A stretch of 64,000 bases of DNA, from positions 404,572 to 468,571 of the forward strand of contig LR594584.1 of assembly GCA_901538445.1 (NCBI GenBank). Direction: 5' to 3'. This DNA is from Gemmataceae bacterium (GTDB lineage: Bacteria > Planctomycetota > Planctomycetia > Gemmatales > Gemmataceae). This document shows, piece after piece, positions 41,583-49,118 of this stretch (position 1 is its first letter; each line of letters opens with the position of its first letter). The translations under genes and the position numbers were made by a program. Under the pieces are notes generated by a model, which worked only from the letters and a program-made list of their open reading frames with translations, was not told where the DNA came from and did no database searches.

Positions 41583-42335
41583 ATGTTCCTCGCCCAGGTG
41601 CTCCCGATCGTCGCCGTTGTGGTGCTGGCCCCGGCGATGCTCGCCCTGATGGTCGCCGGCGAGCGGGCGGCCCGGCGCTACCGCGAGGTGCCGGCGGGGC
41701 CAGTCGAGGCCGCCGTCCTCGCGCTGCTCGGCCTGCTCCTCGGGTTCCAGTTCGCCGGCGCGTCGAACCGGCTCGAGGCCCGCCGGCACATCATCGTCCG
41801 GGAGGCCAACGCGATCGGGACCGCGTACCTGCGGGTCGATCTCCTCCCCGCGGACGACCAGCCCGCACTCCGCTCGCTGTTCCGCGAGTACACCGCGCTC
41901 CGCGTCAAGTTGGTCGAGGCCCGGACCACCGAGGAGGTGCTGGCCCGGGACGCCGCGTCGCGCGTGCTCCAGGGTGAAATCTGGGCCCGGTCCGTCGTGG
42001 CGAGCCAGCGGGCCCCGTCGCCCGCGACGCAGACCCTCGTCGTCGCCGCGCTCAACGACATGATCGACGTGACGACCGAGCGGGCGGTCGCGGCCCACAC
42101 GCACACGCCCACTGTCGTCTCCGCACTTCTCCTCTCCGTGTCCCTCCTCAGCGCGTTCCTGGTGGGGTACTCGACCCACGGGCCGTCGAAGCCGTGGCTG
42201 GTGCGGGTGCTGTTCACCGCCGTGGTCACGGGCACACTGTACGTCACGTTCGACATGGAGTTCCCGCGGTCCGGGCTCATCCAGGTCGGGGCCGCCGACG
42301 AGGCGATGACCGCGACGCTCGCCGGGATGAAGTGA
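41583..42335 (+). CDS. Membrane protein resembling the DUF4239 (bestrophin-like) family
   Basis: The protein has 250 residues. Two hydrophobic segments lie at the N-terminus (residues ~5-27 and ~42-60) and two near the C-terminus (~178-198 and ~207-225). The middle is soluble and helical: EARRHIIVREANAIGTAYLRV, then LRSLFREYTALRVKL. The pair E-A-x-x-I-G-T-A-Y-L-R and the four-segment layout fit DUF4239 proteins, which were noted as bestrophin-like. No channel activity can be claimed. The gene follows the halogenase by 70 bp. Confidence 0.78.
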   Translation: MFLAQVLPIVAVVVLAPAMLALMVAGERAARRYREVPAGPVEAAVLALLGLLLGFQFAGASNRLEARRHIIVREANAIGTAYLRVDLLPADDQPALRSLFREYTALRVKLVEARTTEEVLARDAASRVLQGEIWARSVVASQRAPSPATQTLVVAALNDMIDVTTERAVAAHTHTPTVVSALLLSVSLLSAFLVGYSTHGPSKPWLVRVLFTAVVTGTLYVTFDMEFPRSGLIQVGAADEAMTATLAGMK

Positions 42336-42773
42336 CACCGCACCGGGGTGCCGCGAGCACGGCAAGCCGTGGTGAACCAGGGGATACGGTGTCGCGTCCC
42401 GCAGCCGTCCGAGGCCCCTCGGCGCACCCCGGCAAGCATCCGACATGGTGCCGCACCGCGCCGGGCGATATCCTGCGTTTATGGGGTTGAGGAGCCTTGG
42501 TTCTGGCGAGCGGCGGTTTGGTTCTGGAGAGTTGGGCTTGGTTCTGGAGAGTTTCGCGTCTTTCTGGAGAGTTTGGGCTGGTTCTGGAGAGTTTTCGTTG
42601 GTTCTGGACACCCCACCCCCCACTTCCCCCAGAACCATTTCCCACCACCCTTTCCATACGAGCGCAACCGAAGCGTCGCGTCGCCACGTTGGGGTTGTCT
42701 CGCGTTGCCGCGCCGGTTTAGCATCCCGCCTTCGCTCAGGGTCTCTGCCGAGACACCCCGAAGGACGCGGGCC
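42336..42773. other. 438-bp intergenic stretch with a tandem repeat and no convincing gene
   Basis: This gap before the TPR gene contains the TTCTGGAGAG tandem repeat (42499-42612) in its middle. Short open frames over it are low-complexity and Trp-rich and look like the repeat read through. I see no good promoter; the last 60 bp before 42774 must contain the start signals, with GGACGCGGGCC as a poor ribosome site. Confidence 0.7.
42499..42612 (+). repeat. Six tandem ~20-bp TTCTGGAGAG repeats
   Basis: Units start at 42499, 42520, 42540, 42561, 42580 and 42600. The core is GGTTCTGGAGAGTTT followed by a variable 4-7 bp, giving unit lengths of 19-21 bp. The first and last units are diverged (TTCTGGCGAG and TTCTGGACAC). 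Spacing varies and units are not identical, so this is neither a CRISPR nor a clean VNTR. It could be a binding-site array upstream of the TPR gene. Confidence 0.88.
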
Positions 42774-45700
42774 ATGCCGACCATCAACAAGCGGTTCCTC
42801 CTCAAGCTCTTCCTCGTCGTCGCGGGCCTCACCGGTACCGTCTTCGCCGTTCACGCGGTGCAGGCCGACCGGATCCCGACCGCGCTCAGAACCCAGGCCG
42901 AACGGGCCGCCGAGGCCGGCAAGACCGACGCTGCCGTTCACTACCTGCGGCAGTACCTCGAGTTCGAGCCGGACGACGTGGACGTTCAGGTCCAGCTCGT
43001 CGGGCTGCTTCAAAAGCGGAGCGGCGGGCGGCAGTCCGATCTGATCTTCCTGTACGACCGCATCCTGCGAACCGATCCCGAGCGGCACGCGATCCGCCGC
43101 GACGCGCTGGCCGCGTGCCTCAAGTACGGCCGGTACTCCGACGCCGCGACCCACGCCGACGTGCTCCTGAAGGCGTTCCCCGGCGAGCCCGCCCTCTGGC
43201 AGCAGCTCGGGGCGGCACAGGCCGGACTCAACCAGATGGCCGAGGCCCGGAAGTCCTACGAGACGGCCCTGACCCTGGAGCCCGGCGAGATCGTCGGGTA
43301 CCAGCGGCTCGGGCAACTCGTGTGGCGGAACCTCAAGGACCCGATCGGGGCCCGCGAAGTCCTCAACCGGATGGTGAAGAACCTGCCGCAGAGTGCCGAG
43401 GCGCACCTGATCCGCGCCCGGTTCGAAGCGTACACGGCCGAGGAGAGCGACGCCGGGTTCCGCGGCGACCCGGCGCTCGCGGTGGCGGACCTCCAGCGGG
43501 TGCTGGAACTGGACCCCGAACACGCGGAGGCGTCGGCGCTGCTGGCCGAGTTGCTCCAGCGGGACCGCAAGTTGCCCGCGGCACTGGGCGTCCTCCGCGA
43601 CGCCGTCTCGCTCCACCAGAAGGACCTCCGGCTGGTCCGCGCGCTGTCGTGGCTCGAACTCTCGCGCGGCAACACGCCCGCGGCCATCGCGGTCCTCGAG
43701 GACGGCCTGAGGGCGTCGCCCGAGGGCTTCGACCTCCTCGTTCCGCTGGCCGATCTGCTCATCCAACAGGGCGACACGGCCCGGACCAACGACATCATCG
43801 GCCGGCTGGAGTCGCACCGCGCGCCCGGCCCGAACGGCCGCGTGGCACTGGGGCCGCCCGCGTCGCACGTGCTCCAGGTGCGGTACCTCCGCGCCCGGCT
43901 CGCGATGCGGGACGCGAAGTGGGGCGAGGCCGCGGGGCTGCTGGAGGCGCTGCGGGCCGACGTCCCGCACCTGCCGGCCCTCGAGACGCAACTCAACCTC
44001 CTCCTCGCGGTGTGCGCCGAGCAACTGGCCGACCCCGTGGCCCAGGAAAAGGCGTTCAAGCGGGTGACGAACAACGACCCGAAGAACGTCCAGGCGCGCG
44101 TCGGCCTCGGGAACCTGTACCTGACGTTCGGCCAGTTCGACGAGGCGGTCCGCGAACTGGAGGCGGCGGCGCAGTCGCCCTACGCGTCGGGCGCGATCGT
44201 CGCGCAGTGGATCCGCACGAAGGCGGCCCGGCTCCGGGTCACCGGCGGGTCGCCCGAGGACTGGCGGAAGCTGGAACTGGCCGCGGTCGCGTCGCGGGCG
44301 CGGTTCGGGTCGGTCTCGTCGGAGCCCGTGGTCCTCCAGGCCGAGATCGGGGCCGCGAACGGGCGGCTCGCCGAGGCGGTGCAACTGCTCCGGAAGGAGG
44401 CCGCGTCCCGGCCCGGCGACACGCGGCTGTGGTGGGTACTGGCCCGGCACACCGCGGACCTGAGCGGCACCCCGGCCGGACTGGCGGTGATCGACGAGGC
44501 GCAGGCCGCGGCCGGCGACAACCCCGAGGTGCGACTGGCCCGCGCCGAGTTGTACGCCCGCGAGCCCGGCCGGGTGCGGCCGATCGGGGCCCTCGCCGAG
44601 CGGATCGAGACGTGGCCCGAGGCGGACCAGGCCCGGCTCCTGTTCGGCATGGTCGAGGTGTTCGACGAGGTCCGCGACCAGAAGAGCGTCGTGCAGACGC
44701 TGCGAGGGCTTGCCGCCCGCCGCCCGACGGACGTCGCGGTCTGGTTGAAGCTCCACGAGCGCGCCCTGCGGACCGGTGACGCGAAGAGCGCGGCCGACGC
44801 CCGCACCGCCCTGATGACCCTCGAGGGCGACACCGGACCGACGCTCGCGCTGTGCGACGCCGCGGCCGCGACGCCGGTGACCGCGCCGAGCGTGCTCGGC
44901 CGCCTGGCGGCCGCGTTCGGCCCGAACCCGACGCGGTCCGACGCGTGCCTCGCGGCCGCCCGGCTGCACCGCATCACCGGCGGCGACGCCGAGGCCGCGC
45001 GGCTCACCGAGCGCGCCTTCGTGCTGGAGCCGACCCGGTTCGCCGCAGCCCAGGAGTGGCTCGCGCACCTGTGCACGGCCGGGCCGGACGACCGGGCCCA
45101 GACCCTCGTGACCCGCCTCGGCACCGACCCGCGGTGGATGGGCGACACGTTCCGCCGGCTGGTCGCGAGCGTCGTCCCCAAGCTCCAGGTGCCGGTCGCG
45201 ACAAAGCTCGTGACCTGGGCGCGGCCGCACGCCGAGCGCGACCCGGACGGGCTCCCGTGGGTGGCCGAGGTCGCCGCGGAGTACCGGCTGTTCGACCCGG
45301 TCCCGGTGCTGGAGCAGGCCGCGCGCCGCAAGGGGGCCACGGCCGACGACTGGCTCCGCCTCGCGATCGCCCGCAAGCCGGACGACCTGAACGAGGCCCG
45401 CGGCACGGTGCCCACGGCGTCGTTCCTGCTCGCCGCGACGGTCCTGATGCAGACGCCCGAGGGGAAGGACTACCGCCCGGCCCTGACGACGGCCGCGGAT
45501 CGGCGCCTGTTCGCGCAGGCGCTCCTCGCGCTCACGCTGTCGCTCAACAAGCCCGACGCGGCGACCAAGGTGCTCGAAGACTTCCTGGCCGCGAAGGACC
45601 TGCCGAAGCCCGACCGCGCGTGGGGCCAGCGGAACCTGGCGATGATCTACGCCGTCGGCGGCACCCCCGAGAACCGCCAGAAGGCAATGGAGCTGGTCAA

Positions 45701-46997
45701 GCGCGTCGAGGACTTTGGCACGTCCCCGGAAGAGTTGCGGGCCACCGCGAGCGTGCTCTCGACCCTGTCCCGCTACCTGGAGGGCGCGGACCGCGTGACG
45801 GTCCTGACGCGCGCCGCGGTGGCGCTCAAAGACGCGTTCAAGGCGACCAACTCGTCCCGCGACCTGTACGCACTGTCGCAACTCTACCGGGCCGCGGGGA
45901 ACCGGGCGGAGAGCCGCAAGTGCCTCCAGACGCTGCTCGACTCGGACAAGAACAACATCTACTACCTGACGTTCGCGGTCGAGGAGCTGGTCGAGGACCA
46001 GAACTTCGAGGCGGCCGAACAGTTCGCCAAGGTGCTGCTCCAGAACCACCCGGGCGAGTTCGCGGCGGTCGCCGCCGTGGCCCGGTTCGAGTGCCGCGCT
46101 GGCCGCCCCGAGCGGGCGCTGTCGGTGGCCGAGGGGTACGCGCGGGCGAGCGACACCACCGCCGGCAGCCACCTATCGCGGGCCGGCCGCCTCGCCGAGT
46201 TGCTCGACGAACTGGCCCGCACCCCGAACGTCCGCGGCACCCCGGCCGGGCGGGCGATGACCGACGCGGCCGCCGAGCGGTACGCGGCCCTGATCCCCAC
46301 CCGGGCCGAGGCCATCGTCGGGCTGGTCGGGGTGCTCGCGGCCGACGGCCGCGGGACCGAGGCGTTCGGGCGAATCGAGCAGTTCTCGCGGACCCTGCCG
46401 GCCCGGGTGCGGGCGATGGCCGGGCTCGCGATCGTCCGGGCCGGGGCGGCGTCCGACCGCCAGGCCACGACCGTCCTCGGCTGGCTGGAGGCGTGCCTCG
46501 CGGAGGACCCGACGTCCGCGGGCCTGCGGATGAACCGGGCCGAGTTCATGGCGCTCCGCAACGACACCGCCGGGGCCGCGGCCGAGTACGAGAAGGTGGT
46601 CGCCGCCGACCCGCGGAACGTCGTCGCGCTGAACAACCTCGCGTGGCTCCAGGCGGCCGACCCGAAGACGGCCGAGCGGGCCCTCGAGCTGGTGAACCTC
46701 GCGACCCGCGAGATCGGCATGACGGGCGACCTGCTCGACACCCGGGCCCGGGTGCGGATCACGCTCAAGCAGTTCGCCGAGGCCGAGCGCGACCTGAACG
46801 ACGCGATCCGCATGGAGCCGACGGCGCTGCGGTGGTTCCACCTGGCCGTGTCGCGGCTCGGGCAGACCCCACCGAGGACCGCGGACGCGGACAAGGCGTT
46901 CCGCGAGGCGAAGCGCCGCGGCATCGAGCTCAAGGGCGTCCACCCGGCCGACCGGCCGACATTCGAAGCGCTGAACGCCCGTTCGAAGACGGGGTGA
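42774..46997 (+). CDS. Giant TPR repeat protein with an N-terminal membrane anchor
   Basis: The protein has 1407 residues from the ATG at 42774 (MPTINKRFLLKLFLVVAGL). Residues ~8-30 are hydrophobic, either a signal peptide or an anchor. The rest is helical tetratricopeptide-like repeats: AEAGKTDAAVHYLRQYLEFEP, AQAGLNQMAEARKSYETALT, and near the end AAEYEKVVAADPRNVVALNN and FAEAERDLNDAIRMEP. It is probably exported and acts as a scaffold at the envelope. Such long TPR proteins in PEP-CTERM bacteria often accompany polysaccharide export, but no such genes are next to it. A terminator follows. Confidence 0.88.
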   Translation: MPTINKRFLLKLFLVVAGLTGTVFAVHAVQADRIPTALRTQAERAAEAGKTDAAVHYLRQYLEFEPDDVDVQVQLVGLLQKRSGGRQSDLIFLYDRILRTDPERHAIRRDALAACLKYGRYSDAATHADVLLKAFPGEPALWQQLGAAQAGLNQMAEARKSYETALTLEPGEIVGYQRLGQLVWRNLKDPIGAREVLNRMVKNLPQSAEAHLIRARFEAYTAEESDAGFRGDPALAVADLQRVLELDPEHAEASALLAELLQRDRKLPAALGVLRDAVSLHQKDLRLVRALSWLELSRGNTPAAIAVLEDGLRASPEGFDLLVPLADLLIQQGDTARTNDIIGRLESHRAPGPNGRVALGPPASHVLQVRYLRARLAMRDAKWGEAAGLLEALRADVPHLPALETQLNLLLAVCAEQLADPVAQEKAFKRVTNNDPKNVQARVGLGNLYLTFGQFDEAVRELEAAAQSPYASGAIVAQWIRTKAARLRVTGGSPEDWRKLELAAVASRARFGSVSSEPVVLQAEIGAANGRLAEAVQLLRKEAASRPGDTRLWWVLARHTADLSGTPAGLAVIDEAQAAAGDNPEVRLARAELYAREPGRVRPIGALAERIETWPEADQARLLFGMVEVFDEVRDQKSVVQTLRGLAARRPTDVAVWLKLHERALRTGDAKSAADARTALMTLEGDTGPTLALCDAAAATPVTAPSVLGRLAAAFGPNPTRSDACLAAARLHRITGGDAEAARLTERAFVLEPTRFAAAQEWLAHLCTAGPDDRAQTLVTRLGTDPRWMGDTFRRLVASVVPKLQVPVATKLVTWARPHAERDPDGLPWVAEVAAEYRLFDPVPVLEQAARRKGATADDWLRLAIARKPDDLNEARGTVPTASFLLAATVLMQTPEGKDYRPALTTAADRRLFAQALLALTLSLNKPDAATKVLEDFLAAKDLPKPDRAWGQRNLAMIYAVGGTPENRQKAMELVKRVEDFGTSPEELRATASVLSTLSRYLEGADRVTVLTRAAVALKDAFKATNSSRDLYALSQLYRAAGNRAESRKCLQTLLDSDKNNIYYLTFAVEELVEDQNFEAAEQFAKVLLQNHPGEFAAVAAVARFECRAGRPERALSVAEGYARASDTTAGSHLSRAGRLAELLDELARTPNVRGTPAGRAMTDAAAERYAALIPTRAEAIVGLVGVLAADGRGTEAFGRIEQFSRTLPARVRAMAGLAIVRAGAASDRQATTVLGWLEACLAEDPTSAGLRMNRAEFMALRNDTAGAAAEYEKVVAADPRNVVALNNLAWLQAADPKTAERALELVNLATREIGMTGDLLDTRARVRITLKQFAEAERDLNDAIRMEPTALRWFHLAVSRLGQTPPRTADADKAFREAKRRGIELKGVHPADRPTFEALNARSKTG

Positions 46998-47014
46998 CGT
47001 GACCTCCGGCAATG

Positions 47015-47044
47015 CGAACGGCCGCCCCTCTGGGCGGCCGTTCG
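47015..47044. terminator. Bidirectional stem-loop terminator
   Basis: CGAACGGCCGCCC (47015-47027) and GGGCGGCCGTTCG (47032-47044) form a perfect 13-bp stem with a CTCT loop. It is placed between the stops of the convergent TPR gene (46997) and lactonase gene (47062) and can serve both. Confidence 0.78.
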
Positions 47045-47061
47045 GCGTTCCGGGACGCGCG

Positions 47062-48186
47062 TCACTTCGCGACCGGCACGAACTTGACGCACACGCACTT
47101 GCTCACCGCGACCGTGTTCCCGGTCTCCTTCGCGAGACCGGTCGCGGCGTCGACCTCCCACACGCCGACCTTGCCGCCGTCCTGGCTGGCGATCAGCATC
47201 CACTTGCCGCTCGGGTCGATGTTGAAGTTCCGCGGGATCTTGATGTCGCCGGTGATGTGGCCCGCGGCCATCAGCTTGCGGTCCGCGCCGACCTTGAACG
47301 CCGCGATCGTGTTCGCCCCGCGGTTCGAGACGTACACGAACTTGCCGTCCGGCGACAGCACGCACTCGGCCGTCGAGTTCCCCTTCACCGGCTCCTTCAG
47401 GGTCGAGAGCGACTGCACGACCTTGCCTCCTTTCTCGCCGAACTCGATCACGTTCACGGTCGAGTCGAGTTCCCCGCACACGTAGGCGAACTTGCCGTCC
47501 GGGGCGATGGCGATGTGCCGCGGCCCGGCCCCCGGGGGCGTGGTCACGTCCCGGTCCTTGGCCTCGGTGACCGTGTTCTTCGTAGCGTCGAGGGTGAACA
47601 CCTTCACCTTATCGATGCCGAGGTCCACACTCACGGCGGCGGCCCCGTCCGGGGTGAAGAACCCGCAGTGCGAGTGCGGCTCCTTCTGCCGGCCGGGGTT
47701 TTTGCTGCTCCCCTCGTGCTGGAAGAACGCGATCCGCTCGACCAACTTGCCGTCGTCGCCGATCTTGTAGAACGCCGTGCTTCCGCCGCCGTAGTTGGCG
47801 ACGATCGCGTGCGTCCCCTTCGGATGGACCGAGACGTGGCACGGGCCGCTGCCGCCGCTCAGGAGTTCGTTGAGCTTGGTGAGCGCGCCCGTCTTGGCGT
47901 CGATCGCGAACGCGACGACCGGGCCGCCGTCCTTGCCCCCGCCCTCGCCCACCGCATAAAGGAACTTGTTGCTCGGGTGAACTGCAAGGAACGACGGGCT
48001 GCCCATCTCGGCGGCCAGTTCCGGCGCGCTCAGCTTGCCGGTCGCGGCGTCGAACTTCGAGCGGTAGATGCCCTTGCTGCCGGCCTTGTCGGTGTAGCTG
48101 CCGAAGAACGCCCAGGAGTCGTCGGCGGCCGCGGTGCCGGCGAACGCCAGTGCCACGGCGACGGCCGCGGCGCGAGTCGGAGTCAT
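47062..48186 (-). CDS. Exported lactonase family protein (6-phosphogluconolactonase-like beta-propeller)
   Basis: The protein has 374 residues from the ATG at 48186 (MTPTRAAAVAVALAFAGTAA). A signal peptide ends about residue 22. The mature part is a seven-bladed propeller of the YbhE/lactonase family: WAFFGSYTDKAGSKGIYRSKF, PSFLAVHPSNKFLYAVGE, GPCHVSVHPKGTHAIVANYGGG, PHSHCGFFTPDG, GAGPRHIAIAPDGKFAYV and ECVLSPDGKFVYVSNRG. E. coli Pgl of this family acts on 6-phosphogluconolactone in the cytosol; the signal peptide here argues for another lactone or carbohydrate outside the cytoplasm. It is divergent from a DUF1080 gene. Confidence 0.9.
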   Translation of the reverse strand: MTPTRAAAVAVALAFAGTAAADDSWAFFGSYTDKAGSKGIYRSKFDAATGKLSAPELAAEMGSPSFLAVHPSNKFLYAVGEGGGKDGGPVVAFAIDAKTGALTKLNELLSGGSGPCHVSVHPKGTHAIVANYGGGSTAFYKIGDDGKLVERIAFFQHEGSSKNPGRQKEPHSHCGFFTPDGAAAVSVDLGIDKVKVFTLDATKNTVTEAKDRDVTTPPGAGPRHIAIAPDGKFAYVCGELDSTVNVIEFGEKGGKVVQSLSTLKEPVKGNSTAECVLSPDGKFVYVSNRGANTIAAFKVGADRKLMAAGHITGDIKIPRNFNIDPSGKWMLIASQDGGKVGVWEVDAATGLAKETGNTVAVSKCVCVKFVPVAK

Positions 48187-48304
48187 GGAAAAACCTCGGG
48201 TTGTGGGGAAAGACCGATTCCCAGGGCGGGTGTGCGGGTTGATGATAGTGCCACACGCCCGCCCCGCACAACGAAAACGCGCCACCGCATAGAAGGAACT
48301 CGCC

Positions 48305-49042
48305 ATGCGATTGTTGCTCTCCATTTCCCTGTTCACCGCACTCGCCGCGCTCGCACCGGCCGCTCCCGCGGATCCCCTTCCCAAGGGATGGACCGACCTG
48401 ATGAAGCCGGACGTGTGGAAGAAGGTGGACCCGAAATGGATCGTTACCGACGAGGTGAAGCTCAACCCCGAGAAGGCCAACAGGCTCGCCGCGACCGCGA
48501 AGGACGGCGGCACAATCTGGGTCAACGGCGACGGCCGGCTCCCGAACCTGTACACGAAGCAGGACTACGGCGACTGCGAGGTCCACGTCGAGTTCGTGAT
48601 TGCGAAGGGCTCGAACGCCGGGCTCAAGCTGCACGGGGTGTACGAGGTCCAGATCCTCGACAGCTTCGGCACCAAGAAGAAGGTGACCGGCGACAGCATG
48701 GGCGGCATCTACCCGCGGGCCGACGACTCGAGGGGGTACAAGCACATCGACGAGGGGATCGCCCCGAAGGTGAACGCCGCGAAGCCGCCCGGCGAGTGGC
48801 AGACGCTCGACGTGGTGTGGAAGTCGCCGCGGTTCGATGCCAAGGGCGAGAAGACCGCGAACGCCGTCGTCGTGAAGGCCACGCTCAACGGCGAGGTGAT
48901 CCACGAGAACCAGGAACTCAAGACGCCGACCGGCGCGAACTGGAACAAAAAGGAGACAGCGACCGGGCCACTCATGCTCCAGGCCGACCACGGCCCGTTC
49001 GCGTTCCGCAACGTGCGAATCAAGCCCGCGAAGAAGGACTGA
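48305..49042 (+). CDS. DUF1080 (3-keto-disaccharide hydrolase-like) secreted protein
   Basis: The protein has 245 residues from the ATG at 48305 (MRLLLSISLFTALAALAPA). The signal peptide is ~20 residues. The domain is a jelly-roll related to concanavalin-like glucanases: GDGRLPNLYTKQDYGDCEVHVEF, KGSNAGLKLHGVYEVQILDS, GEWQTLDVVWKSPRF and GPLMLQADHGPFAFRNVRIK near the end. Some DUF1080 proteins hydrolyse 3-keto-disaccharides. The family is greatly expanded in planctomycetes. The substrate here is inferred only at family level. It is divergent from the lactonase, and the two may be regulated together. Confidence 0.92.
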   Translation: MRLLLSISLFTALAALAPAAPADPLPKGWTDLMKPDVWKKVDPKWIVTDEVKLNPEKANRLAATAKDGGTIWVNGDGRLPNLYTKQDYGDCEVHVEFVIAKGSNAGLKLHGVYEVQILDSFGTKKKVTGDSMGGIYPRADDSRGYKHIDEGIAPKVNAAKPPGEWQTLDVVWKSPRFDAKGEKTANAVVVKATLNGEVIHENQELKTPTGANWNKKETATGPLMLQADHGPFAFRNVRIKPAKKD

Positions 49043-49045
49043 GGG

Positions 49046-49104
49046 GGAGCCGTCCCGGTTACGCGCGCGTGAAGTCCGGCCGCGTCATTACTGGCGCGGC
49101 TCGC
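49046..49104. repeat. GGCGAGCCG-type palindromic element, copy 3 (degraded)
   Basis: The right half CCGCGTCATTACTGGCGCGG (49080-49099) plus CTCGC matches 10121-10145 at 22 of 25 positions. The left end is reduced to GGAGCCG near 49046. It lies between the convergent DUF1080 and S9 peptidase genes. The copy is diverged and probably inactive. Confidence 0.6.
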
Positions 49105-49118
49105 TTTCGAGTCAGGAA

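Noticed and set aside
42499-42612. CRISPR array
   Set aside because: Units are only 19-21 bp with no separate unique spacers, and no cas genes are present.
42497-42721. Small plus-strand frame across the TTCTGGAGAG array
   Set aside because: Its Trp/Leu/Glu repeats are only the tandem DNA repeat read in one frame; no ribosome site.
41415-46172. A minus-strand open frame of 1585 codons opposite the TPR gene
   Set aside because: It is rich in Arg, Gly, Val and His without domains, as expected for a shadow frame in GC-rich DNA. The plus-strand frame has clear TPR repeats and a signal sequence.
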